Assembly (NCBI GenBank): GCA_963812075.1
Contig: CAWETN010000002.1
Span: 186,001-250,000, forward strand
Direction: 5' to 3'
Source: JAMXLO01 sp963812075
Lineage (GTDB): Bacteria; Pseudomonadota; Alphaproteobacteria; Acetobacterales; Acetobacteraceae
Length of the DNA stretch: 64,000 nucleotides
Under the pieces are notes generated by a model that saw nothing but the letters and a program-made list of their open reading frames with translations, did no database searches and was not told where the DNA came from. This document shows positions 32,611 to 42,800 of the stretch, in pieces. The stretch's first letter is position 1. Each line of letters begins with the position of its first letter. The position numbers and the translations under genes were made by a program.

Positions 32611-33279
32611 ATGAGCACTCACGACCCCGTCCGCTTCGTCGCCAAGAACATGCGCGTCGATCTGCGGCTGATCGCCGAGATGATCGCGCCGGGTTCGCGC
32701 GTGCTGGACATCGGCTGCGGCGACGGCACGCTGATCGACCATCTATTCCGCACCAAGGGCTGCGACGCGCGCGGTATCGAGATCGACATGGCCGAGGTGA
32801 TCCGCGCGGTCGCGCACGGCATGCCGGTGATGCACGGCGACGCCGACACCGACCTCGCGCACTACCCGGACGGCGCGTTCGACTATGTGGTGCTGTCGCG
32901 CACGCTCCAGGCGGTGGAGCGGCCGCGCGCGGTGTTGCAGCAGATGCTGCGGATCGGCACGCGGGCGGTGGTGAGCTTCCCGAACTTCGGCCACTGGCTG
33001 GTCCGCTGGCAGTTGCTCAGCACCGGGCGGATGCCGATGACGCCCGCCTGGGACCGGCCGTGGCACGAGACGCCGAACATCCACCCGTGCACGATCCGCG
33101 ACTTCTTCGTCCTATGCGAGCATGACGGCTACGTGGTAGAGAGCTGGCTCGCCGCCGACGACGGTGGGGGGCGCACGCCTTGGCGGCGCTTCCCGCGGAT
33201 GGCGAATCTGTTCGGCGAGCAGGGGCTTTTTCTGCTGCGCCGGGTGGACGCGGGCGGGAGGATTGATCCAGGTCAATGA
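32611..33279 (+). CDS. metW: Methionine biosynthesis protein MetW (SAM-methyltransferase fold)
   Basis: A 222-residue protein with a class I methyltransferase core (SRVLDIGCGDGTLIDHLF) and the MetW-specific stretches DYVVLSRTLQAVERPRAVL, AVVSFPNFGHWLVRWQLL and WHETPNIHPCTIRDFF. MetW acts with MetX (homoserine O-acyltransferase) in methionine synthesis and is usually encoded directly after metX. Here metX is absent and upstream sequence is the degraded reductase copy, suggesting local rearrangement. ATG 32611 is the conserved start. Confidence 0.9.
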   Translation: MSTHDPVRFVAKNMRVDLRLIAEMIAPGSRVLDIGCGDGTLIDHLFRTKGCDARGIEIDMAEVIRAVAHGMPVMHGDADTDLAHYPDGAFDYVVLSRTLQAVERPRAVLQQMLRIGTRAVVSFPNFGHWLVRWQLLSTGRMPMTPAWDRPWHETPNIHPCTIRDFFVLCEHDGYVVESWLAADDGGGRTPWRRFPRMANLFGEQGLFLLRRVDAGGRIDPGQ

Positions 33280-33400
33280 GGCGCTAGCGCCTCCGGCTGA
33301 TATGACCCTTCGACATCGCCCCTGCGGGCGACCCCGAAGTGTCACGGCCGCGGGCGACGACCTGTTGTATGCGAATGCTCCCGAGCAAGGAGGCCGACCC

Positions 33401-35572
33401 ATGCAGTGTTGGGCTGATTTTCGTGCCGTCCAGGAATACTGGCTGGATGCCTGGCAGCGATCCATCCTGTTCCTCGACGTGCTGCGCGAACGTGGCAACA
33501 CCTATCGGGAGCAGACCGAAAAACTTGCGCCGAACGTCCTGAACTTCTCCGCCGAAGTGATCTGCGACGGCCGCACGCTGGCCCGTCCGGTGAACTACGC
33601 GCTGGTCCGCATCGTTCCCCCGGCCGGCACGACCATCGATCCGACCAAGGCGCCGATCATCGTGGTCGATCCGCGGGCGGGTCATGGCCCAGGTATCGGC
33701 GGCATGAAGCAGGACAGCGAAATCGGCGTCGCGCTGGCGTCCGGCCACGCCTGCTACTTCGTGGGCTTCCTGCCGGAACCCATGCCCGGCCAGACGGTCG
33801 AGGACGTGTGCCGCGCCGAGGCGCTGTTCGTCGAGCAGATCGCGGCGCGCCATCCCGATGCGGAGAGCAAACCGATCGTCATCGCCAACTGCCAGGCCGG
33901 CTGGCAGGTCATGATGATGGCGGCGATCCGACCGGACCTGACCGGCGCGATCATGCTCGCCGGTACGCCGCTGTCATACTGGGCCGGTGTGCGTGGCAAG
34001 AACCCGATGCGCTACACGGGCGGACTGCTGGGCGGCACCTGGCTCACGGCCCTTTCGGGCGACCTGGGCCATGGCATCTTCGATGGCGCCAACCTGGTGG
34101 CGAACTTCGAATTGCTGAATCCTGCCAACACATATTGGAGCAAGGCGTACAACGTCTATTCAAAGGTGGATACGGAACGCCAGCGCTTCCTCGACTTCGA
34201 GACCTGGTGGGGCAATCCGGTGCTGCTGAATGCCGAAGAGATGCAGTGGATCGCGGACAACTTGTTCGTAGGCAATCGCCTGGCGACCGGCCAGCTGCGC
34301 ACCACCGACGGTGTGCGGATCGACCTGCGCAACATCCAGTCGCCGATCATCGTGTTCTGCTCGTGGGGCGACAACATCACGCCGCCGCAGCAGGCGTTGC
34401 ACTGGATCCTCGATCTCTACGACCACGAGCACGAGATCGTCGCCAATGGCCAGACCATCGTCTACACGATGCACCAGACCATTGGGCATCTCGGCATTTT
34501 CGTGTCCGGCGCCGTCGCCGCCAAGGAGCACGGCGAGCTGGTCTCCTGCATGGAGATGATCGAGGTGCTCCCGCCCGGCCTGTACGAGGCGGTCATCACC
34601 GAGGTGGACGAGAATACCATCAACCGCGATCTCGTGCAGGGGCGCTACCTGTTCCGCCTGGAGGCACGCACGCTGGCCCACATCCGTGCGCTTGGCGGCA
34701 ACGACGCCGCTGACGATGCCAGATTCGCCACGGCGGCACGTGTATCCGAGATCAACCTCGGGATATACAACACCGTCGCAGCCCCGGCAGTACGCGGATT
34801 GTCGAGTGAGGCCTCGGCTGCCGCCATGCGCGCGCTGCACCCGAACCGCCTGCGCTTCGCCATGCTGTCCGATCAGAATCCTTTCATGCAGCCGGTGAAG
34901 GCGGTGGCCGAGTTGGTGCGTGCCGCGCGTCAGCCGGTGGCGCCGGACAATCCGCTGCTCGCCGCGGAGAAGCTCGCCTCGTCGTGGATCACCACGTGCC
35001 TGGACGCCTACGGTGAGTTCCGTGACACCATGAGCGAGATGGTGTTCCTGAGCACCTATGGCTCGCCCGTGCTGCAGGCTCTCGTCGGCCTTGGCATGCA
35101 GCAGGGGCCACAGCGCATCGAGCGCGACCTGGCCCGCGAGACCGCGCAGATCCGCATGCGCGCGGAACTCGAAGGCAGGTTCGATGTCGGCCACGTGGAA
35201 GAGGCGGTGCTGCGGGCTCTCGTCTACATCCGGCTCTCAGACGGCAGCGTGGACGAGCGTGGATTCACGATTCTAAAGCACGTCCGCGACTCACGACCGG
35301 CGGCCAGACGCCTGAGTTTGGCGCGCTTCAAGGAGATGCTGAGGGAGCAGTTCCTGCTCGTGCTGCTCGACCAGAAGCGCGCTGTCGCCGCCCTGCCCAA
35401 ACTACTCGGCGCTGATGCTGCGGAACGCGGCATGGCATTGGATGTGCTGCACAAGGTTCTCGCGGCGCGTGGCGACCTGTCCGAGGAAGGCAAGCGCCGG
35501 CTGGCCGAGATCGAGCGACTATTCGCGGCGCGGCCGGCGAAATCCAGGGCGGCGGAGGACGCGCATGCCTGA
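33401..35572 (+). CDS. DUF3141 protein, PHA-synthase-like alpha/beta hydrolase
   Basis: A 723-residue protein of the DUF3141 family. The first half is an alpha/beta hydrolase with a Cys in the nucleophile elbow (IANCQAGWQ, Cys164), an acid in VFCSWGDNITPPQQ and a His in HQTIGHLGIFVSG. This Cys-Asp-His triad resembles poly-3-hydroxyalkanoate synthases. The second half is helical, with a C-terminal region like tellurite-resistance/TerB-type helices (LVYIRLSDGSVDERGF). ATG 33401 is fixed by AAGGAGG six bases upstream; the frame extends further without homology. Its stop overlaps the phosphotransacetylase start by 8 bases. The enzymatic activity of the family is not established; acyltransfer is an inference from the triad and neighbours. 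Confidence 0.85.
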   Translation: MQCWADFRAVQEYWLDAWQRSILFLDVLRERGNTYREQTEKLAPNVLNFSAEVICDGRTLARPVNYALVRIVPPAGTTIDPTKAPIIVVDPRAGHGPGIGGMKQDSEIGVALASGHACYFVGFLPEPMPGQTVEDVCRAEALFVEQIAARHPDAESKPIVIANCQAGWQVMMMAAIRPDLTGAIMLAGTPLSYWAGVRGKNPMRYTGGLLGGTWLTALSGDLGHGIFDGANLVANFELLNPANTYWSKAYNVYSKVDTERQRFLDFETWWGNPVLLNAEEMQWIADNLFVGNRLATGQLRTTDGVRIDLRNIQSPIIVFCSWGDNITPPQQALHWILDLYDHEHEIVANGQTIVYTMHQTIGHLGIFVSGAVAAKEHGELVSCMEMIEVLPPGLYEAVITEVDENTINRDLVQGRYLFRLEARTLAHIRALGGNDAADDARFATAARVSEINLGIYNTVAAPAVRGLSSEASAAAMRALHPNRLRFAMLSDQNPFMQPVKAVAELVRAARQPVAPDNPLLAAEKLASSWITTCLDAYGEFRDTMSEMVFLSTYGSPVLQALVGLGMQQGPQRIERDLARETAQIRMRAELEGRFDVGHVEEAVLRALVYIRLSDGSVDERGFTILKHVRDSRPAARRLSLARFKEMLREQFLLVLLDQKRAVAALPKLLGADAAERGMALDVLHKVLAARGDLSEEGKRRLAEIERLFAARPAKSRAAEDAHA

Positions 35573-36527
35573 GGCCGGCGGACATCCGGACGGGCGGCCC
35601 AGCAAGTATGCACGTCTGATCAACGCGGCGCAGGCCGAGGCGGTCATCAAGGTGGCGGTGGCGCACCCATGTGACGACGTCTCGCTGCACGGTGCCATCG
35701 AGGGAGCACGCCTCCGCCTGATCGAGCCTATCCTGGTCGGCCCGGTAGCGCGCATCAGAACCGTCGCAAGCCAGGCCGGGCTCGACCTCGGCGGCCTGGA
35801 GATCGTCGATGCGGAACACAGCCACGCCTCGGCCACCAAGGCGGTCGAGCTGGTGACGACCGGGCGGGTCGAGGCGCTGATGAAGGGCAGCCTGCACACT
35901 GACGAACTGATGGGCGCCGTCGTGTCGCGGCAGGCCGGCATCCGCACGGCGCGACGCATCAGTCACTGCTTCGTAATGGATGTGCCGAAGCATCCGACGG
36001 CACTCATCATCACCGATGCCGCGGTCAACATCGCGCCGACGCTGGATGACAAGGTCGACATCGTGCAGAACGCGATCGACCTCGCGCACGCTCTGGGGCT
36101 CGAGCCGGTGCGGGTGGCGATCCTGAGCGCGATGGAGACGGTGAACGCCAAGGTGCCGTCGACCATCGAGGCCGCAGCGCTGTGCAAGATGGCCGATCGC
36201 GGCCAGATCACCGGGGCGCTGCTGGACGGCCCGCTGGCGCTCGACAACGCGATCAGCCCCGAGGCGGCGGCGATCAAGCGGATCGCCTCGCCGGTGGCCG
36301 GACGCGCCAACGTGCTGGTGGTTCCCGACCTCGAAGCCGGCAACATGCTGGCGAAGAGTTTGTCGTTCCTGGCGCATGCCGACGCTGCCGGGATCGTACT
36401 CGGCGCGCGCGTGCCGATCATCCTGACCAGCCGCGCCGATACCCTGCTCACGCGGCTGGCCTCGTGTGCGGTGGCCGTGCTCGTCGCCGCGGCGCGACGC
36501 AAATCGGCAGCCGCGGCCATCAGCTGA
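35565..36527 (+). CDS. Phosphate acetyl/butyryltransferase
   Basis: A 320-residue single-domain PTA/PTB family enzyme (AALMKGSLHTDELMGAV, then RRISHCFVMDVP, NIAPTLDDKVDIVQNAI, ITGALLDGPLALDNA, LVVPDLEAGNMLAKSL). It interconverts acyl-CoA plus phosphate and acyl-phosphate plus CoA. The usual acetate/butyrate kinase partner is not in this cluster. The gene lies between DUF3141 and fabI, overlapping the former by 8 bases, an arrangement seen in alphaproteobacteria. ATG 35565 is the first in frame. Confidence 0.87.
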   Translation: MPEAGGHPDGRPSKYARLINAAQAEAVIKVAVAHPCDDVSLHGAIEGARLRLIEPILVGPVARIRTVASQAGLDLGGLEIVDAEHSHASATKAVELVTTGRVEALMKGSLHTDELMGAVVSRQAGIRTARRISHCFVMDVPKHPTALIITDAAVNIAPTLDDKVDIVQNAIDLAHALGLEPVRVAILSAMETVNAKVPSTIEAAALCKMADRGQITGALLDGPLALDNAISPEAAAIKRIASPVAGRANVLVVPDLEAGNMLAKSLSFLAHADAAGIVLGARVPIILTSRADTLLTRLASCAVAVLVAAARRKSAAAAIS

Positions 36528-36538
36528 AGGACCGGACG

Positions 36539-37321
36539 ATGAGCGATGCACACATCAGACCCGTGCTGTCGGGCCAGAAGGCGCTGGTCATCGGCGTGGC
36601 GAACGATCAGTCGATCGCCTATGGCTGCGCCAAGGCGTTCCACACCGTCGGCGCGGAGCTGGCGATCACCTGGCTGAACGAGCGCGCCCGGCCCTATGTC
36701 GAGCCGCTGGCGCAGCAGCTTCAGGCGCCGATCACCGGCGCGCTGGATGTGTCCGTCCCGGGCCAGCTGGAGGCACTGTTCGGTCGAATACGCACGGAGT
36801 GGGGGCGGCTGGACATCCTGGTGCACTCGATCGCCTTTGCACCGCGGGAAGACCTGCAGGGCGGGCTGCTGAACTGCTCGGCCGAGGGCTTCGCGAAGGC
36901 AATGGACGTGTCCTGCCACTCGTTCATCCGCATGGCGAAACTTGCCGCGCCGCTGATGACGCAAGGCGGCACCATGTTCGCGATGAGCTACTACGGCGCC
37001 AACCGGGTGGTGGCGAACTACAACGTGATGGGGCCGGTGAAGGCGGCGCTGGAGGCGGCCTGCCGCTACCTCGCCTATGAACTCGGGCCGCAGGGCATCC
37101 GCGTGCACGCCATCTCGCCCGGTCCGCTGAAGACGCGCGCCGCGTCGGGACTGAAGGACTTCGAGCACCTGCTCAACGAGGCGGCGCAGAAGGCGCCGCT
37201 GGGCGAGCTTGTCGACATCATGGACGTGGGGTTCGCCTGCGCCTACCTGGCGACCTCGCTCGCGCGGCGGATCACCGGCGGCACAGTCTACGTGGACGGC
37301 GGCGCCAACATCGTCGCCTGA
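36539..37321 (+). CDS. fabI: Enoyl-ACP reductase FabI
   Basis: A 260-residue NADH-dependent enoyl reductase. The SDR-like start KALVIGVANDQSIAYGCAKA, the HSIAFAPREDLQGG loop and the catalytic SYYGANRVVANYNVMGPVKA (Tyr and Lys of the Y-x6-K motif) and ISPGPLKTRAASGLKDF are diagnostic of FabI. It catalyses the last reduction of type II fatty-acid elongation. Being coupled to DUF3141 and Pta, it may be a specialised second FabI rather than the housekeeping one. ATG 36539 follows GAAGGACC. It overlaps the convergent acyl-CoA-dehydrogenase-like gene tail. Confidence 0.92.
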   Translation: MSDAHIRPVLSGQKALVIGVANDQSIAYGCAKAFHTVGAELAITWLNERARPYVEPLAQQLQAPITGALDVSVPGQLEALFGRIRTEWGRLDILVHSIAFAPREDLQGGLLNCSAEGFAKAMDVSCHSFIRMAKLAAPLMTQGGTMFAMSYYGANRVVANYNVMGPVKAALEAACRYLAYELGPQGIRVHAISPGPLKTRAASGLKDFEHLLNEAAQKAPLGELVDIMDVGFACAYLATSLARRITGGTVYVDGGANIVA

Positions 37322-38466
37322 GCGTCATTCGCGCCCAGCGCCCACTTCCCCCACGCGCCCATCGCCGCCTGACGGCTGGCGACGTTGTGGGTGAGCACCG
37401 TCAGCAGATCGCGCCGGATCGATGCCAGCGCGTCGGCGTCGTAGACCGAGCGGGCGCCGCACAGCTCGACCAGCTGCTCCACGGCCCAGCGCACCTGGTG
37501 CTGGGCGTAGGTCATGTCGCGCCGCGCCCGCGTCGCGCACTCGGGCGGGATCGGTTCACTCTGCTCCACCAGCGCCTCGGCCGTCGCGCGTCCGCTGCGC
37601 ATGATCAGGGTCGCCGCATCGATCGCGGCGGCAGCCTCGGCCACGGTCATCTGCACGAACTCGCTCGCCGCCAACCGCGCCACACCGCGCGACACGCGAT
37701 CACGCAGGCCGGCCAGGGCGACCGCCAGCGCACGATTGCCCAGTGCGATTGCGACCGGCGGCAGCGAGTAGTTCACCAGCAGGCCGCGCGGCGCGCGCAC
37801 CAGCGGATAGTCCGGATGCGCCTGCACGCCGGGCGCGGTGCCGGCAAGCAGTTCGCTCAGCAACACGCAGCGATGCTCTGGCACGAATACGTCGCGCAGG
37901 CGCAGCGTCCGGCTGCCGGTGCCGGCGAGACCCAGCACGTGCCAGTCGTCGACGATCTCGATGTCGGTGAACGGCACCAGCAGATAGCCGATGCCGGCGG
38001 GATCGCCGGCGGCGCCCAGGAATGCGCCGATGATCGCCCAGCGCGCGTGCGTGCTGCCGCTGGAGAACGGGAAGTCGCCGCTCAGCCGCCACCCGCCGCC
38101 GATGCGCTCCGCCACGGTGCGCGGTGCCAGCGACGAAGACGCGACCGCCCCGGGATCTTCGCCCCAGACGTCGATCTGCGCCTGCAGCGGGTACGACGCG
38201 AGCAGCCACTGGTGCTCGCCCAACACCGCATAGACCCAGCCGCTCGAGGCGCAGCCCTCGGTCAGGATCTCCACGATGTGCGAGAACAGCGAGAAGCGGA
38301 GCTGCAATCCGCCGAACCGGCGTGGCTGGATGATGCGCAGGATGCCGGTGCGGCGGAAATCGGCAATCGTCTCCGGCGGCACGTCGCGGCGGGCGTTGGT
38401 CGCCGTGGCGCGTTCCGCGAGCACGGGGACCAGTGCGCGTGCCTGGTCCAGCAGCGCCTGTTCCAT
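37288..38466 (-). CDS. Acyl-CoA-dehydrogenase-fold flavin monooxygenase (HpaH/HsaA-like)
   Basis: A 392-residue protein of the acyl-CoA-dehydrogenase fold. Motifs such as GILRIIQPRRFGGLQ, FSHIVEILTEGCASSGWVYA and GGGWRLSGDFPFSSGSTHAR are characteristic of the two-component flavin monooxygenases (HsaA, HpaH, DszC type) rather than true dehydrogenases. A flavin reductase partner is not visible. The ATG overlaps the stop of the upstream dehydrogenase (ATGA at 38466), so translation is coupled. The last 34 bases overlap the convergent fabI end. Confidence 0.82.
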   Translation of the reverse strand: MEQALLDQARALVPVLAERATATNARRDVPPETIADFRRTGILRIIQPRRFGGLQLRFSLFSHIVEILTEGCASSGWVYAVLGEHQWLLASYPLQAQIDVWGEDPGAVASSSLAPRTVAERIGGGWRLSGDFPFSSGSTHARWAIIGAFLGAAGDPAGIGYLLVPFTDIEIVDDWHVLGLAGTGSRTLRLRDVFVPEHRCVLLSELLAGTAPGVQAHPDYPLVRAPRGLLVNYSLPPVAIALGNRALAVALAGLRDRVSRGVARLAASEFVQMTVAEAAAAIDAATLIMRSGRATAEALVEQSEPIPPECATRARRDMTYAQHQVRWAVEQLVELCGARSVYDADALASIRRDLLTVLTHNVASRQAAMGAWGKWALGANDAQATMLAPPST

Positions 38467-39542
38467 CAGCGGTTGATGCCGCGCACCGCCTCACACACTG
38501 CCCGGGTCACCTCCGCGGTCGTCGCCTTGCCGCCGAGGTCGGGTGTCATGACGCCGGCGGCGCAGACCTGCTCCACCGCGCGCATCAGCAGGTCGGCGGC
38601 CGGCTTCTCGCCGAGATGCTCCAGCATCATCGCGCCGGTCCAGAAGCTCGCCACCGGATTGGCGATCCCCTTGCCGGTGATGTCGAACGCCGAGCCATGG
38701 ATCGGCTCGAACATCGATGGGCTGCGCCGCTCCGGATCGACATTGCCGGTCGGCGCGATGCCGAGTGATCCCGCGAGTGCCGCGGCGAGATCGGACAGGA
38801 TGTCGGCGTGCAGGTTGGTCGCCACCACGGTGTCGATGGTCTGCGGCTTGCGCACCATGCGCATGGTCATCGCGTCGACCAGCTCCTTGTCCCAGGTCAC
38901 GTCGGGATAGTCGTGCGACACCAGGGCGGCGATCTCGTCCCAGAACACCATGCCGTGGCGCTGCGCGTTCGACTTGGTGACCACCGTCAGCAGCTTGCGC
39001 GGGCGCGAGCGCGCAATGTCGAAGGCGAAGCGCATGATCCGCTCGACGCCGCGGCGGGTGAAGATCGCGGTCTCGGTGGCGACCTCCTCGGGCAGGCCGC
39101 GATGCACGCGCCCGCCGTGGCCCGAATACTCGCCTTCGCTGTTCTCGCGCACGATCACCCAGTCGAGGTCGCCCGGCCCGACGTCGCGCAGCGGCGAGGT
39201 GATGCCGGGCAGGATGCGCGTCGGGCGAACGTTGGCGTACTGGTCGAGGCCCTGGCAGATCGGCAGCCGCAAGCCCCACAGCGTGACGTGGTCGGGGATG
39301 TTCGGGTCGCCGACCGCACCGAAATAGATCGCGTCCGCAGTGCGCAGCCAGGCGAGCGCATCGGCCGGCATGAACTGGCCGTGTTTGCGATAACGATCGG
39401 AGCCCCAGTCGTAGTGATCGACGATCAGGCTGAAGTCGCCGTCGCGCGCCGCTACGGCGTCCAGCACCTCAAGGCCGGCGCTGATGACCTCGGGGCCGAT
39501 GCCGTCGGCCGGAATCGAGGCGATGCGGTGCTGACGGGCCAT
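38466..39542 (-). CDS. Tartrate dehydrogenase/decarboxylase-like isopropylmalate dehydrogenase homolog
   Basis: A 358-residue decarboxylating dehydrogenase of the IDH/IPMDH superfamily: IPADGIGPEVISAGLEVLD, substrate segment ANVRPTRILPGI, IVRENSEGEYSGHGGRVHRG, metal Asp residues in DAMTMRMV and NLHADILSDLAAALAGSLG and GSAFDITGKGIANPVA. The VRENSEGEYSG(H)GG pattern is that of tartrate dehydrogenase (TtuC). Substrate may be tartrate or malate. It sits upstream of, and overlaps, the flavin monooxygenase gene. Confidence 0.87.
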   Translation of the reverse strand: MARQHRIASIPADGIGPEVISAGLEVLDAVAARDGDFSLIVDHYDWGSDRYRKHGQFMPADALAWLRTADAIYFGAVGDPNIPDHVTLWGLRLPICQGLDQYANVRPTRILPGITSPLRDVGPGDLDWVIVRENSEGEYSGHGGRVHRGLPEEVATETAIFTRRGVERIMRFAFDIARSRPRKLLTVVTKSNAQRHGMVFWDEIAALVSHDYPDVTWDKELVDAMTMRMVRKPQTIDTVVATNLHADILSDLAAALAGSLGIAPTGNVDPERRSPSMFEPIHGSAFDITGKGIANPVASFWTGAMMLEHLGEKPAADLLMRAVEQVCAAGVMTPDLGGKATTAEVTRAVCEAVRGINR

Positions 39543-39844
39543 GGGTCGTTCCTGCGCGGAAGTGCAGTCGATTTGATAGCGCGCAGTGGACGTGTTCTCC
39601 AAATCTTGACGTAGAACTCCGGCATCGCCGCAGGTGGCGCCTGCTCGCGACACACCCGTCGCCAAACGGTACGGCGGTGCGGCATGCGACGGCCGTGTGC
39701 GCGACACGCGATGGGGAGCTGGAAGTGCGGCTGCGACCGGGTGCATGCCGGCACTCGTCAATAGGGCGTGAGTTGCTGCGCCGACCTCTGCGGATGCCGG
39801 AAAGCGCCATTGCTGCGCCACATGTTCCCCGGCAAATCGGCTCA
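39543..39844. other. Divergent intergenic region
   Basis: About 300 bases between the leftward dehydrogenase and the rightward kinase. It must carry both promoters. A long frame enters the kinase from here but has no homology; no further gene is seen. A TTGACG at about 39606 could be a -35 element but has no convincing -10 partner. Confidence 0.4.
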
Positions 39845-42800
39845 ATGAGCGATCGGCAAGAAGAAACGTCTGCGGCCGGATCGGCTTTCATGGCAGCGGG
39901 GGGGGAAATGGCCTCGCTGATCGGTTCGCGCGACTGGTCGGCCACCCCGTTGGGCGCGCAGCATAGCTGGCCGCAGAGCCTGCGGACGGTCCTGCGCATC
40001 CTGGTCACGTCGCGCTATGCGATGTGGCTCGGCTGGGGTTCGGACCTTACATTCTTCTACAACGACGCCTATGCCGCGATGACCTTGGGCGCCAAGCATC
40101 CCTGGGCATTGGGGCGGCCGGCGTCCGAGGTATGGGCGGAGATCTGGCGCGACCTGCATCCCCGCACCGAGACGGTGATGCGGACCGGGAAGGCTACCTG
40201 GGACGAAGGCCTGCTGCTGTTCCTGGAACGGAATGGCTACCCCGAGGAGACCTACCATACATTTTCCTATAGCCCGCTCCCGGACGATACGGGGGCGATC
40301 GGCGGCATGCTGTGCGTGGTCACCGAGGACACCGAGCGGGTGATCGGCGAGCGCCGGCTGGCAACGCTGCGTGAACTCGCCGCCCTGCTGGCCGCGGTGC
40401 GCAGCGAGCCCGAGGTACTCGGCGCCATCGAACGTGGGCTCATCGCGAACCAGCACGACCTTCCGTTCAGCTTGCTATGGCTGTTCGACGCCGACCGAAA
40501 GCGGGCGCGGCTGGCCTCGGCGTCCGGCATCGAGCGCCACCATCCCCTGGCGAGGGCAGAGATAGATCTGGCCGCCGTACCGCCCGACCACCCGGCGGCG
40601 CAGATCATGGCGGGCGCCTCCCACGTCGCCGTCGAGGACATGGCACTGTTTGTGCCCCTGCCGTCGGGGGCGTGGGATCGGCCGCCGCACCGCGCCCTCG
40701 CCGTGCCGGTCGTGCAGCAGGGCCAGGCGATGCCGGCCGGCATGCTGTTCGCCGCTCTCAACCCATTCCAGCCGCTGTCGGAGAGCTACTCGGGCTTCAT
40801 CGATCTGGTCGCGGCGCAGATCGCCTCGGGCCTCGCCAGTGCCCGGGCCTACGAGGCCGAGCGACAGCGGGCCGAAGCGCTGGTGGAAATCGATCGGGCA
40901 AAAACCGCCTTCTTCGCCAATGTCAGCCATGAGTTCCGCACACCGCTCACGCTGATGCTGGGTCCGCTCGAGGAGGAGATGGCCAGTCATCCCGCGGGTT
41001 CCGCCGGGCGGCTCGACATGGTGCATCGCAACGGGCTGCGGCTGCTACGGCTCGTCAACACGCTGCTCGACTTCTCACGCATCGAGGCCGGGCGCGTTCG
41101 CGCCGCATTCCGCCCGACCGACCTCGGCATCTATACAGCGGAACTCGCCAGCAACTTCCGCTCGGCCTGCGAGCGCGCCGGACTTGAACTGACGGTCGAC
41201 TGCCCCTCCTCGGCGCAGCCGGTTTATGTCGATGCCGATATGTGGGAGCGCGTGGTGCTGAACCTCGTCTCCAACGCATTCAAGTACACGCTCACCGGCG
41301 GCATAGCGGTGCGGGTCCAGTTGGCGGGGGCGCGCGCGGAACTGACTGTCGCCGATACCGGCGTCGGCATTCCCGCCCACGAACTGCCGCGGATCTTCGA
41401 CCGTTTCCATCGCATCGAAGGCCAGGGCGGCCGGACCATGGAGGGCACCGGCATCGGCCTTGCGCTGGTCGGCGAACTGGTGCGCCTGCACGGTGGAACC
41501 ATCGACGTGCAGAGCGATGTGGGCATCGGCACCAAGGTGCGTGTCACCTTGCAGCTGGGCGATGGGCACCTGCCGGCGGACCAGGTATCGCAGGACCGGG
41601 GACGCACGAGTCCTGATGGCGGTGCGGCGGCGTCGTTCGTGGCCGAGGCGCTACGCTGGCTGCCGCTGTCCGATCGGCCGACCGAGGCCGACGGCATCCT
41701 GGAAACGGCATCCGCGCTGTCAGCGCTCCAGGACCCGGCGGCCGATCTCGCGGAGCGGCCGTATGTGCTGCTGGCCGACGATAATGCCGACATGCGCGAC
41801 TATGTGGCGCGCCTGCTCGGCGGCCAGTACGAAGTGGACGTCGCCGAAGATGGCGAGGCCGCGCTGGCGGCGATGCGGCGCCGCCGTCCCGATCTTGTAC
41901 TGACCGACGTGATGATGCCGCGGCTGGACGGCTTCGGCCTGCTCACCGCCATGCGGAAGGATGGAGCCCTGCGCGATCTGCCGGTCATCATGCTCTCGGC
42001 GCGCGCCGGCGACGAGGCGCAGGTCGACGGGCTCGAAGCTGGCGCGGACGACTACCTGGTGAAGCCGTTCGCGGCGCGCGAGCTGCTGGCGCGCGTGCGA
42101 TCCACCCTTCAGCTCGCACAGATTCGCCGCGAGGCGGCCGACCAAGTACGCGAGGAGGCGCGGCGGCTGGAGCTGCTCAACCGCACCGGCAACATGATCG
42201 CGGCGCAGCTCGATCTCGAGCCGCTGGTACAGGCGGTGACGGATGCCGCGGTGGACCTGACGAGGGCGGAGTTCGGCGCATTCTTCTACAACGTGCTCGA
42301 CGAGACCGGTGAGTCCTACACCCTCTATTCGCTGTCGGGTGCGTCGCGCGACTCGTTCGCCGGGTTCCCGATGCCGCGCAACACCAAGGTGTTCGATCCG
42401 ACATTCCGCGGCGAGGGCATCGTCCGCTCCGACGACATCACGCTCGATCCGCGCTACGGGCACAATCCACCGCATTACGGTAAGCCGCGCGGCCATCTGC
42501 CGGTGCGCAGCTACCTCGCCGCACCGGTCGTGTCGCGCTCGGGTGAGGTGCTTGGCGGGCTGTTCTTCGGCCACTCGCAGGTCGCCGTATTCGGCCAGCG
42601 TGAGGAGCTCATCGCCGGCGGCATCGCGGCGCAGGCGGCGACCGCCATCGACAATGCGCGGCTGTACCGCACCAGCCTGCAGGCTCAGGAGAGCCTTCGG
42701 GCGCTCAACGAGACGCTCGAGCAGCGCGTGGCCGACGAGATCGCCGAACGCATGCAGACCGAGGAGGCGCTGCGGCAAGCGCAGAAGATGGAGGCTGTTG

